Positions 53,510 to 62,800 of a DNA stretch of 64,000 bases are shown here, one piece after another. The stretch covers positions 1,002,001 through 1,066,000 of the forward strand of contig NZ_LR134378.1 of NCBI RefSeq assembly GCF_900637555.1, in the 5' to 3' direction. Below the pieces are notes generated by a model, which was given only the letters and a program-made list of their open reading frames with translations, was not told where the DNA came from and made no database searches. Source of the stretch: Lautropia mirabilis. Lineage in GTDB: Bacteria; Pseudomonadota; Gammaproteobacteria; Burkholderiales; Burkholderiaceae_E. The position numbers and the translations under genes were made by a program. Each line of letters starts with the position of its first letter. Positions within the stretch are counted from its first letter, which is position 1.

Positions 53510-55309
53510 TCATTCGTTGGTGACGCCCAGCACTTCCTCGATGGTGGTCAGGCCTTGCTTGACCTTGATCAGCCCCGAGGTGCGCAGGTCGTTGACGCCC
53601 TCGCGCTTGGCCTGGGCGGCAATTTCCATGGCGTTGCCGGAATTGAGGATGATGCGCTGGATCTCTTCGGAGATCGGCATGACCTGGTAGATGCCCACCC
53701 GGCCCTTGTAGCCCGAGCCGTTGCAGCGCTCGCAGCCCACGGCCTTGTAGGGGCGCCAGCTGCCGTCCAGGTCGTCTTCGGTGAAGCCGGCGGCCAGCAG
53801 GGCGTCATCGTCCAGGTCCACGGGCTGCTTGCACTGGGTGCACAGCCGACGGGCCAGACGCTGCGCGGTGATCAGGATCACCGACGAGGCGATGTTGAAG
53901 GGTGCCACGCCCATGTTCATCAGACGGGTGAGCGTGGTGGGGGCGTCGTTGGTGTGCAGCGTGGACATCACCATGTGGCCGGTCTGGGCGGCCTTGATGG
54001 CGATGTCGGCAGTTTCCAGGTCGCGGATCTCACCCACCATGATGATGTCCGGATCCTGACGCAGGAAGGATTTCAGGGCTGCAGCGAAGGTCAGGCCTGC
54101 CTTGTCGTTGACGTTGACCTGGTTGATGCCGGGCAGGTTGATCTCGGCCGGGTCCTCGGCGGTGGCGATGTTGACGCCCGGCTGGTTCAGGATGTTCAGG
54201 CAGGTGTAGAGCGACACGGTCTTGCCCGAACCGGTGGGGCCGGTGACCAGCACCATGCCGTAGGGACGGGCGATGGCCTCGGTCAGCGCCTTCTTCTGCT
54301 CGGGGTCATAGCCCAGCGCATCGATCCCCAGCTTCGCGGAAGAGGGGTCCAGAATACGCATCACGATCTTCTCGCCGAACAGCGTGGGCAGCGTGGAGAC
54401 CCGGAAGTCGATGGCGCGGTTGTTGGAGATGACCAGCTTCATCCGGCCGTCCTGCGGCACCCGCTTCTCCGAGATGTCCAGCCGGGAGATGACCTTGATG
54501 CGCGAGGCGAGCTTGTCCTTGATGACCAGGGGCGGCTGCGTGATCTCACGCAGCTCGCCGTCCACCCGGAAGCGGATCCGGTAGAACTTCTCGTAGGGCT
54601 CGAAGTGGATGTCCGAGGCACCGCCCTGGATCGCATCCATCAGCACCTTCTGCAGGAAGCGCACGATCGGCGCGTCGTCCACGTCGGCGTTGTCTTCCAG
54701 CGCCACGGCGCCATCGGCGACAGCGGACTCTTCTTCTTCCACGTCACCGATCAGGTCGGCCAGCTTGTCGGCGGTGCTCTGGTCCAGGTTCTGGATCAGC
54801 TTGACCAGCTTGGAGTGCTCGACGACGATGGGGTCGATGATGGCCTGCTGCTGGAACTTGACGCGCTCGATGGCCTGGTTGTCAGTCGGGTCGGACAGCA
54901 GCACGGCCAGGCGGTTGCCGCGCTTGATCAGCGGGATGACGCGGGTCTCGGCCAGCAGCTTGCGGTCGATCTGGTCCAGGGGCAGGGTGCTGAAGTCCAG
55001 GCTGGCCAGATCCATCAGCGGCATGCCGAAGGTCTCGGCCAGGAAGGTGGCCAGCCGCAGCGGGTTCAGCACCTTGCTGTTGATGACCAGCTCGTCGAGG
55101 AAGTTGCCGTTCTCGGCTGCCTGAGCCTTGGCATGGGCTTCCCGCGCCTGCTCGGGCGACAGCAGCTGGTGCTGGATCAGCACGCGGGCAATGCCGGGCA
55201 GCTGCACGGCATCGGCCTTGTCGGCACGTTCGTTCTTTGCTTGCGGTGGAAGATTTGCGGACACGGGCAACCTACCCTCATGGATCAGGAAAAGCCGGGA
55301 AGGATCCAT
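53510..55309 (-). CDS. pilB: Type IV pilus extension ATPase PilB
   Basis: The hexameric ATPase that powers pilus extension, 599 residues from ATG 55309. A GTG at 55264, preceded by GAGGGTAGG, gives a product starting SANLPPQAK and may be the true start. The N-terminal MshEN-type domain (LIQHQLLSPEQAREAHAKAQ) precedes the GspE core: Walker A GPTGSGKTVSLY, the Asp box, Walker B FLRQDPDIIMVGEIRD and the His box TGHMVMSTLHTNDAPTT. The zinc-binding Cys residues CTQC and CERC are intact. Confidence 0.95.
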   Translation of the reverse strand: MDPSRLFLIHEGRLPVSANLPPQAKNERADKADAVQLPGIARVLIQHQLLSPEQAREAHAKAQAAENGNFLDELVINSKVLNPLRLATFLAETFGMPLMDLASLDFSTLPLDQIDRKLLAETRVIPLIKRGNRLAVLLSDPTDNQAIERVKFQQQAIIDPIVVEHSKLVKLIQNLDQSTADKLADLIGDVEEEESAVADGAVALEDNADVDDAPIVRFLQKVLMDAIQGGASDIHFEPYEKFYRIRFRVDGELREITQPPLVIKDKLASRIKVISRLDISEKRVPQDGRMKLVISNNRAIDFRVSTLPTLFGEKIVMRILDPSSAKLGIDALGYDPEQKKALTEAIARPYGMVLVTGPTGSGKTVSLYTCLNILNQPGVNIATAEDPAEINLPGINQVNVNDKAGLTFAAALKSFLRQDPDIIMVGEIRDLETADIAIKAAQTGHMVMSTLHTNDAPTTLTRLMNMGVAPFNIASSVILITAQRLARRLCTQCKQPVDLDDDALLAAGFTEDDLDGSWRPYKAVGCERCNGSGYKGRVGIYQVMPISEEIQRIILNSGNAMEIAAQAKREGVNDLRTSGLIKVKQGLTTIEEVLGVTNE

Positions 55310-55404
55310 TCCCGGACCCTGCCTGGCCCATGAGTGTGCCGCGCCCCGCGGCCGCTTGCATCAGTTGGCGGGGGGCCATGCGCCCAACGGACGGCCTCCT
55401 GCTA

Positions 55405-55482
55405 CGAACGGCACCGACCTGATGCTTCGGGAAGATCCGACCCGGGCGTCGCCTGACCCGGGCGGTGCGTCGGTGCCGTTCG
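55405..55482. repeat. Perfect 14-base inverted repeat with internal direct repeat, after the peroxidase gene
   Basis: CGAACGGCACCGAC (55405-55418) is exactly complementary to 55469-55482. The loop contains GACCCGGGCG twice (55439-55448 and 55455-55464). The outer arm begins three bases after the peroxidase stop on the minus strand. There is no U-run; a transcript 3' end or stability structure is likely. Confidence 0.6.
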
Positions 55483-55485
55483 GGT

Positions 55486-56454
55486 TCAGTCGCCGCCCAG
55501 CGCTTCTTCCAGGAAGGAAGCGGACGGCACGAAGAAGGCGGTACCGGTCACGGCGCGGCTGTAGTCCAGCAGGCGGTCGTAATTGCCTTCCGGACGGCCG
55601 ATGAACATGTTGGTGAGCATCTGCTCGATGATCTCCAGGGACCGGGCATAGCCGATGAAGAAGGTGCCGTACTCGTTGCGCGACGGGTTGCCGAAGGGCA
55701 GGTTGGCGCGCAGGATGGCCTGCTCGTTGCCGTCCTCGTCCTCGATCACGTTCAGCGCGATGTGCGAGTTGGTGGGCTTCACCTCGTCGTCCATCTCGAT
55801 GTCGTCATACTTGGTCCGGCCGATGACCTTTTCCTGCTCGGCCACCGGCAGCGCGTTCCAGGCCGTCATGTCGTGGATGTACTTCTGCACGATGACGTAG
55901 CTGCCGCCGGCGTGGGCAGGATCCTCGTCGCCGATCAGCGTCGCCTCGACGGCCTCCTGACCCTGCGGGTTCTCGGTGCCGTCGACGAAGCCCACCATGC
56001 TGCGGGCATCCAGATAGCGGAAGCCATGGACCTCGTCCACCGGCACGACGGCGTCGCCCAGCTGTTCGCGGATGCGCATGGCCAGCTCGAAGCAGGCGTC
56101 GGTACGCGTGGCACGGATGTGCAGCAGCAGGTCGCCAGGTGTGGCGGGGGCGGTGTGCTTGGCGCCCTTGAAGGCCTTCATGGGGTGCAGCCCCTTGGGC
56201 CGGGGATGATCGGGGAAGAGGCGGGGCCAGGCGTCGTGGCCGATGCCGATCACGCAGCTGAGGGCGGCGCCGGGCAGGCGCAGGTTCAGGGTGCGCAGCA
56301 TGGCCGGCACTTCACCCAGGGCGTCGCGCGCGGTGTCGGCGGCTTCGTCGCCGTCCGCCAGGGACAGCACGATGAAGATGGCGGCCATGCCGGCCGATTG
56401 CACGACCGGCTGAGGGTCGGCGGCGGGACAGGATGTCTGGATGTCTTTGTCCAT
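55486..56454 (-). CDS. Dyp-type haem peroxidase (class B, YfeX-like)
   Basis: This enzyme is predicted to use peroxide to oxidise dyes, porphyrin-like or other substrates with a haem cofactor. It has 322 residues from ATG 56454; the frame opens at 56541 but the extra 29 residues have no signal character. The distal motif GFVDGTENP (catalytic Asp) is intact, as are GGSYVIVQKYIHDM, the later NSHIALN with the candidate haem ligand His, and RANLPFG with the conserved Arg. With no Tat signal it should be cytoplasmic. It is divergent from the nar operon, and Fur-like boxes lie about 230 bases upstream. Confidence 0.9.
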   Translation of the reverse strand: MDKDIQTSCPAADPQPVVQSAGMAAIFIVLSLADGDEAADTARDALGEVPAMLRTLNLRLPGAALSCVIGIGHDAWPRLFPDHPRPKGLHPMKAFKGAKHTAPATPGDLLLHIRATRTDACFELAMRIREQLGDAVVPVDEVHGFRYLDARSMVGFVDGTENPQGQEAVEATLIGDEDPAHAGGSYVIVQKYIHDMTAWNALPVAEQEKVIGRTKYDDIEMDDEVKPTNSHIALNVIEDEDGNEQAILRANLPFGNPSRNEYGTFFIGYARSLEIIEQMLTNMFIGRPEGNYDRLLDYSRAVTGTAFFVPSASFLEEALGGD

Positions 56455-56682
56455 GGGGATGCTGTTCAAGAGGGGATGGTGGGACAGGCCCGGCAACATG
56501 GCGGGGCGGCGCGGCGGACGGCTCATGGCAGAGAGCGGCATGCCCGACGCACCGGGGCGCGCTCATGGGTGATCGTGAGGGCGCGGGCCGGAAAGACTGC
56601 ATGGAGGAGATTCTATGACCGAGGTGGCCTTTGCATGGTGCAGACCCGAATTTGGGGTCGGACCATGAAGCGGATGCGGATG

Positions 56683-56714
56683 GATAATCGTTTTCAATAA
56701 CGATCAATATTATC
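56683..56714. promoter_or_regulatory. Overlapping Fur-like boxes
   Basis: Against the 19-base Fur consensus (GATAATGATAATCATTATC) the plus strand at 56683-56701 matches 13 positions and the minus strand at 56714-56696 matches 14. The two face each other and share six bases, an arrangement known at Fur-controlled promoters. The likeliest target is the peroxidase gene. The same bases include an ATCAA half-site. Confidence 0.45.
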
Positions 56715-56782
56715 CGACAGGGTCTTTATGGATTTGCGGGCTGGCCGTGTCTGTCGATCCGGCGGTTTTTCTGCGCCCTTTC

Positions 56783-56803
56783 CATTCATGAAGTTCATGA
56801 ATG
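56783..56803. promoter_or_regulatory. Perfect 21-base palindrome, operator candidate
   Basis: Ten-base arms (CATTCATGAA and its complement) flank a single G. The one-base centre and arm length resemble the general design of NsrR-type or other dimeric repressor sites, but the sequence does not clearly match a consensus I know. It is 276 bases upstream of narK1 and 329 upstream of the peroxidase start. Confidence 0.6.
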
Positions 56804-56909
56804 CCGTCGGGAATGGTTGTGCGACGCATGAAATATTGCGGGTCATCGCATGTTTTTCCCTTGAAATCAGTGGCTTGATGAATATAGTTCTTTGGAACTA
56901 GTCCCGGGG

Positions 56910-56931
56910 TAGGTGGGGGTATTCCCCCTAT
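56910..56931. promoter_or_regulatory. GC-rich inverted repeat upstream of narK1
   Basis: TAGGTGGGGG and CCCCCTAT flank TATT, forming an imperfect palindrome with one bulged T, about 150 bases before narK1. The TACCCC words on the minus strand recall NarL heptamers, but the arrangement is not the standard 7-2-7 one. Confidence 0.35.
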
Positions 56932-57078
56932 GAGGAATGGTGAACGATGTGAACAAGTTCTACATTCTGGCGCATGGGTCTCCCGGGATGATCCTGACGG
57001 TCGGTGCCGTTTTTTGACTGTCGGCGCGAAAGCCCCGGGGCAGGCCCCTTACAAGAATGAAAAGAGGCTATTTCTGTC

Positions 57079-58377
57079 ATGGTCGACAAGATCCAGCACA
57101 GTCCCGTTCCCCCCGGCGCCTATTCGGTGCTGGCCTCCAGTACCTTTGCATTCACCGTCTGTTTTGCCGCGTGGATGATGTTTGCCGTGCTGGGCATCCC
57201 CATCAAGGAGCAGCTGGGGCTGAACGAAACCCAGTTTGGCCTGCTGACGGCCATGCCGGTGCTGACCGGGTCGCTGGTGCGGGTGCCGCTGGGCATCTGG
57301 ACCGACCGCTTCGGTGGCCGCATCGTGCTGTTCGTGCTGATGCTTTGCACCGTGCCCGCCATCTGGCTGATGGCCTATGCCACCGAATACTGGCAGTTCC
57401 TGGTGCTGTCGCTGTTCGTCGGTCTGGCCGGTGGTTCCTTCTCGGTTGGCACGCCCTATGTGGCGCGCTGGTTCCCGAAGGATCGCCAAGGGCTGGCCAT
57501 GGGCATCTTCGGCGCCGGCAACTCCGGCTCGGCCATGACCAAGTTCATCGCCCCGCCGCTGATCGCCTACGCCGGTACCTGGACCTTCGTGCCGAAGGTC
57601 TATGCCGCCGGCATGGCCGTCACGGCCTGCATCTTCTGGATGTTCTCGCGCACAAATCCGGCGCACAACGTACCCAGTGCCACCTCGCTGAAGGCCCAGC
57701 TGCATGTGCTGCGCGACCCGCGCGTCTGGCGCTACTGCCAGTACTACTCGGTGGTCTTCGGCGGCTATGTGGCGCTGGCCCTGTGGCTGACCAAGTACTA
57801 CATCAACGAGTTCGGCTTCAGCATCCAGCTGGCCGCCTTCCTGGCCGCCTGCTTCTCGCTGCCGGGCGGTGTGCTGCGTGCCATCGGTGGCTGGATTTCC
57901 GACCGGGCCGGTGCGTACAAAACCACCTGGTATGTGCTCTGGATCATGTGGATCTGCTTCTTCTTCCTCAGCTATCCGCAGACCGACTTCACCATCAGCA
58001 CCGTCAATGGTCCGCTGAACTTCCACATCGGTCACAGCCCGTGGGTGTTCACCTTCCTGCTGTTCCTGATGGGCATTGCCACGGCCATCGGCAAGGCGTC
58101 GGTCTTCAAGTTCATTTCCGATGATTTCACCGACAACATCGGTGCCGTCTCGGGTGTGGTGGGGCTGGCCGGTGGCCTGGGGGGATTCCTGCTGCCGGTG
58201 CTCTTCGGCATTGCGCTGGACCTCACCGGCATCCGCTCCAGCTGCTTCATGCTGCTGTTCGGCACCGTGTCGGTCAGCCTGATCTGGATGCACTTCAGCC
58301 GCTACAGCGATGTGCAGCACCCGCGCGAGGAGGCCGCGGATGGCGCTCAGCTGGCGGGCAAGGCTGCCGCCCAATAA
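57079..58377 (+). CDS. narK1: Nitrate transporter NarK1-type (MFS)
   Basis: A 12-helix major facilitator predicted to bring nitrate into the cytoplasm, probably with protons. It has 432 residues. The first nitrate signature GNSGSAMTKFIAP is near residue 155, the conserved Arg in LVRVPLGIWTDRFGGR is near residue 75, and the second signature region GVVGLAGGLGGFLLP is near residue 355. AAAAGAGG precedes the ATG. As first gene of the nar operon it would supply NarG with substrate. It is of the short NarK1 group, unlike the following NarK2. Confidence 0.92.
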   Translation: MVDKIQHSPVPPGAYSVLASSTFAFTVCFAAWMMFAVLGIPIKEQLGLNETQFGLLTAMPVLTGSLVRVPLGIWTDRFGGRIVLFVLMLCTVPAIWLMAYATEYWQFLVLSLFVGLAGGSFSVGTPYVARWFPKDRQGLAMGIFGAGNSGSAMTKFIAPPLIAYAGTWTFVPKVYAAGMAVTACIFWMFSRTNPAHNVPSATSLKAQLHVLRDPRVWRYCQYYSVVFGGYVALALWLTKYYINEFGFSIQLAAFLAACFSLPGGVLRAIGGWISDRAGAYKTTWYVLWIMWICFFFLSYPQTDFTISTVNGPLNFHIGHSPWVFTFLLFLMGIATAIGKASVFKFISDDFTDNIGAVSGVVGLAGGLGGFLLPVLFGIALDLTGIRSSCFMLLFGTVSVSLIWMHFSRYSDVQHPREEAADGAQLAGKAAAQ

Positions 58378-58403
58378 CAAGTCAAGGAGACACGGAGATC
58401 ATC

Positions 58404-59813
58404 ATGGCAACATCCAACGACGCCCCCGTGAAGGGCCATGTCCTTCACCATTGGGATCCGGAGAATCCCGAGTTCTGGGAAAAGACCGGCGCACGCATCG
58501 CGAAGCGCAACCTCTGGATCTCGATCATCTCGCTGACGATCTCCTTCTCCATCTGGGTGCTGTGGAGCGTGGTGACGGTCAACCTCGACAAGGTGGGCTT
58601 CCGGTTCACCAGCAACCAGCTGTTCTGGCTGACTGCAGTGCCGGCACTTTCAGGGGCCACGCTGCGGGTGTTCTACAGCTTCATGGTGCCCATCTTCGGC
58701 GGGCGCCGCTGGACGGTGATCTCCACGCTGAGTCTGCTGCTGCCGGCCGTGGGCATGGGCATCGCGCTGCAGGACAGCAGCACCAGCTACAGCACGCTGC
58801 TGATCCTGGCCGCGCTGTGTGGTCTGGGGGGCGGCAACTTCAGCTCCAGCATGGCCAACATCAGCTTCTTCTACCCGAAGGCGAAGAAAGGTACGGCCAC
58901 GGGCCTCAATGCGGGCATTGGCAACCTGGGGGTGAGCCTGGCGCAGTTCGTGGTGCCGCTGGTGATCTCCAGCGCCATGGTGGGCAGCTTCACGGGTGAG
59001 GGCCTGCACTATGTGGAGAAGGGTGTCGAGAAAACGCTGTGGCTGCAGAACGCCGGCTTTGTCTGGGTACCGTTCATCGTGATCTCGGCCATCCTGGCCT
59101 GGTTCGGCATGAACGATATCGCCGATGCCAAGGCCTCGTTCAAGGATCAGGCCATCATCTTCCGGCGCAAGCACAACTGGCTGATGTGCTGGCTCTACGT
59201 CGGCACCTTCGGTTCCTTCATCGGCTTCTCGGCCGGACTGGCGCTGCTGACCAAGTCGCAGTTCCCGGACGTGAACCCCACGCAGTATGCGTTCCTGGGG
59301 CCGCTGGTGGGCGCGCTGACGCGACCGGTGGGCGGCTGGATCTCTGACCGGCTGAAGGCCGGTGCAACGGTGACGCTCTACACCTTCCTGCTGATGGTGC
59401 TGGGCGTGGTGGGCGTGCTGTTCACGCTGCCCTCGGAAGGCCATGCAGGCAACTTCCCGGCCTTCCTGGGCATGTTCATCCTGCTGTTCGCCCTTTCGGG
59501 TATCGGCAACGGTTCCACCTTCCGCATGATTCCCGTCATCTTCCTGACGGCACGCACGCAGGAAGCCGAGAAGACGCCCGAGGCCCAGCGCCAGGCGGTG
59601 GTGCAGGGCAACAAGGAAGCGTCCGCTGTGCTGGGCTTCTCCGGCGCGGTGGGTGCCTATGGCGGCTTCTTCATCCCGAAGAGCTTCGGCACTTCACTGG
59701 AGGCGACGGGCTCGGTGGACATGGCGTTGTACGCATTCATCGCCTTCTACCTCAGCTGCATGGTGGTGACCTGGTGGTTCTACGCCCGCAAGGGTGCCCG
59801 CACCCCCTGCTGA
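58404..59813 (+). CDS. narK2: Nitrate/nitrite antiporter NarK2-type (MFS)
   Basis: A second 12-helix transporter, 469 residues, of the NarK2 group, which exchanges nitrate for nitrite. The N-terminal HHWDPENPEFWEKTGARIAKRNLWISI is typical of that group. Signatures are ALCGLGGGNFSSSMANISFFYPKA, NAGIGNLGVSLAQ and GFSGAVGAYGGFFIP. AAGGAGA lies before the ATG, 26 bases after narK1. In many relatives the two transporters are fused; here they are separate. Confidence 0.92.
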   Translation: MATSNDAPVKGHVLHHWDPENPEFWEKTGARIAKRNLWISIISLTISFSIWVLWSVVTVNLDKVGFRFTSNQLFWLTAVPALSGATLRVFYSFMVPIFGGRRWTVISTLSLLLPAVGMGIALQDSSTSYSTLLILAALCGLGGGNFSSSMANISFFYPKAKKGTATGLNAGIGNLGVSLAQFVVPLVISSAMVGSFTGEGLHYVEKGVEKTLWLQNAGFVWVPFIVISAILAWFGMNDIADAKASFKDQAIIFRRKHNWLMCWLYVGTFGSFIGFSAGLALLTKSQFPDVNPTQYAFLGPLVGALTRPVGGWISDRLKAGATVTLYTFLLMVLGVVGVLFTLPSEGHAGNFPAFLGMFILLFALSGIGNGSTFRMIPVIFLTARTQEAEKTPEAQRQAVVQGNKEASAVLGFSGAVGAYGGFFIPKSFGTSLEATGSVDMALYAFIAFYLSCMVVTWWFYARKGARTPC

Positions 59814-59829
59814 GTGGTTTTTGAACATG

Positions 59830-59845
59830 GCCGGCGCAAGCCGGC
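59830..59845 (+). other. GNRA-type hairpin between narK2 and narG
   Basis: GCCGGC, loop GCAA, GCCGGC: a perfect six-pair stem with a GNRA tetraloop in the 56-base spacer. It may mark an RNA-processing point that separates transporter from enzyme messages. It is not a terminator, as no U-run follows. Confidence 0.5.
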
Positions 59846-59869
59846 TGCTCTGAACAAAAGGTATCGACG

Positions 59870-62800
59870 ATGAGTCATTTTCTGGATCGGCTGAAATTCC
59901 TTTCCCGGGTGCGTTCGTCCTTCTCAGAAGGCCATGGAGCCGTGGTGAAGGAAGACCGTGCCTGGGAGAACGCCTACCGTTCCCGCTGGCAGCACGACAA
60001 GATTGCGCGCTCCACTCACGGGGTCAACTGCACCGGCTCGTGCAGCTGGAAGATCTACGTGAAGGGCGGGCTGATCACCTGGGAAACCCAGCAGACCGAC
60101 TACCCGCGCACGCGCCCGGATCTGCCCAACCATGAGCCGCGTGGCTGTCCGCGGGGCGCCTCCTACAGCTGGTATGTGTACTCGGCGCAGCGCGTCAAGC
60201 ACCCGATGATTCGGGGCGAGCTGATGGAGATGTGGCGCGAGGCCCGCAAGACGATGGATCCGATCTCGGCCTGGGAGTCGATCAGCCAGGATCCGGTGAA
60301 GTCGCGCCGCTACAAGAGCGTGCGTGGCCTGGGTGGCTTCGTGCGTGCCGACTGGGACACGGCCACCGAGATCATTGTGGCGGCCAACGCGCTGACCATC
60401 AAGAAGTATGGCCCTGACCGGGTGGTCGGCTTCTCGCCCATTCCGGCGATGTCGATGATCAGCTATGCCTCGGGTGCCCGCTACCTGAGCCTGATCGGGG
60501 GTACCTGCCTGAGCTTCTACGACTGGTACTGCGACCTGCCGCCGTCCAGCCCGCAGGTGTGGGGCGAGCAGACCGACGTGCCCGAGTCGGCCGACTGGTA
60601 CAACTCCGGCTACCTGGTGGTGTGGGGCTCGAACGTGCCGATGACCCGCACGCCGGATGCCCACTTCTACACCGAGGTGCGCTACAAGGGCACCAAGACG
60701 GTGGCGGTCTCGTCCGACTACGGCGAGATGGTGAAGTTCAGCGATGTGTGGCTGGCCCCGCGTCAGGGGACGGACGCTGCGCTGGCACTGGCCATGGGTC
60801 ACGTGGTGCTGACCGAGTTCCACCGCGACAACCCGTCGCAGTACTTCGTGGATTACCTGAAGCAGTACACCGACATGCCGATGCTGGTGACGCTGAAGGA
60901 ACACGACGGCAAGCTGGTGCCGGACTACTTCCTGCGTGCCTCGCACCTGCCCGAGAACCTGGGCGAGACCAACAACCCCGAGTGGAAGACGGTGCTGGTG
61001 GATGCGCTGACCGGTGACATGGTGGCGCCCAATGGCTCTGTCGGTTTCCGCTGGGGCGAGGACAAGGCGGGCACCGGCAAGGTGGGTCGCTGGAACCTGG
61101 AGAAGCGCGATGGCGGCAGCGGCCGGGAAATTGATCCGGTGCTGAGCCTGAAGGGCATGCACGACGACGTGAAGGCCGTGTACTTCAGCTACTTTGGTGG
61201 CGAGAAGGACGACCTGCTGCCGCGCAACGTGCCGGTCAAGCGCGTGAAGCTGGCCGATGGCAGCGAGGGCCTGGTGGCTACTGTCTACGACCTGCAGATG
61301 GCCAACTATGGCGTGGACCAGGGGCTGGGCGGCGAGAACGTGGCCAAGTCCTATGAGGATGATGTTCCCTGCACGCCGGCATGGCAGCAGAAGCACACAG
61401 GCGTGCGTCCCGAGCTGGTGACGCAGGTGGCACGCGAGTTCGCGCAGAATGCGCACGACACGCGTGGCCGCAGCATGGTGATCGTCGGTGGGGGTCTGAA
61501 CCACTGGTTCCATACCGACATGTCCTATCGCGGCATCATCAACCTGCTGATGATGTGCGGCTGCGTGGGTCAGAGCGGTGGCGGCTGGTCGCACTATGTG
61601 GGCCAGGAGAAGCTGCGGCCTCAGTTCGGCTGGGCACCGCTGACCTTCGGTCTGGACTGGTCGCGTCCGCCGCGCCAGATGAACGGCACGAGCTTCTTCT
61701 ATGCGCACACGGGCCAGTATCGGCACGAGCAGCTGCGCGTGGGCGAGATCCTGGCACCGACGGCCGACAAGAAGGCGATGGAGCCGCTGGCGCTGATCGA
61801 CTTCAACGCCCGCGCCGAGCGCATGGGCTGGTTGCCGTCGGCACCGCAGCTGGAGAACAACCCGCTGGACATCGTCGACGCTGCGCAGCAGGCAGGCGAG
61901 GATCCGGTGAAGTATCTGGTACGTGGCCTGAAGGACGGCTCGCAGCGCATGAGCTGTGATGACCCCGAGAACCCGAAGAACTTCCCGCGCAACCTCTTCG
62001 TCTGGCGTTCGAACATCCTGGGCTCCAGCGGCAAGGGGCACGAGTACTTCCTGAAGTACCTGCTGGGCACGCAGAACTCGGTGTTCTGTGATGCCAGCGA
62101 CACCGTGCGTCCGACCGAGGTGCGTACGCCCGAGCAGATGCCCGAGGAGGGCAAGCTGGATCTGGTGACGATTCTGGACTTCCGGATGAGCACGACCTGT
62201 CTGTATGGCGACATCGTGCTGCCCACGGCCACCTGGTACGAGAAGGACGACCTGAACACGTCCGACATGCACCCGTTCATCCACCCGCTGTCCGAGGCGG
62301 TGACGCCGCTGTGGGAAAGCAAGACGGACTGGGAGATCTACAAGCTGATCGCCAAGCGGTTCAGCGAGATCGCCGGTCCGTATCTGGGCACGCGCAAGGA
62401 CATCGTGCTGGTTCCGCTCATGCACGACACCCCGGAAGAGCTGGGCCAGCCCTTCGAGCCGAAGGACTGGAAGCATGGCGAATGCGACCTGATCCCCGGC
62501 AAGACGGCGCCCAACATGGTAGTGGTCGAGCGCAACTACAACGACATCCATCGCAAGTACACGTCCATCGGTCCGCTGCTGGACAAGCTGGGCAACGGCG
62601 GCAAGGGCATCACCTGGAACACCGAGCACGAAATCCACGATCTGGTCGGCTTCAACAAGGCCGTGCAGGAAGAGGGCGTGAGCAAGGGCCGTCCGCGGCT
62701 GGATACGGCCATTGATGCGGCGGAGATGATCCTCACGCTGGCACCTGAGACCAACGGCCACGTGTCGGTGAAGGCCTGGGAGGCGCTGGGCAAGATCACC

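Larger units (their letters stand above)
56455..57078. promoter_or_regulatory. Shared regulatory region between the peroxidase and nar genes
   Basis: 624 bases with no supported gene and visibly AT-rich between 56680 and 56900. It holds overlapping Fur-like boxes (56683-56714), a perfect palindrome (56783-56803), an FNR-like TTGAT-GAAT-ATAGT (56875-56888, seven of ten conserved bases) and a GC inverted repeat (56910-56931). AAAAGAGG near 57060 is the narK1 ribosome site. Start points cannot be fixed by eye. Confidence 0.55.

Noticed and set aside
56694-56707. FNR site upstream of the nar operon
   Set aside because: Only the ATCAA half fits; the same bases fit Fur boxes better, and the site is about 370 bases from narK1.
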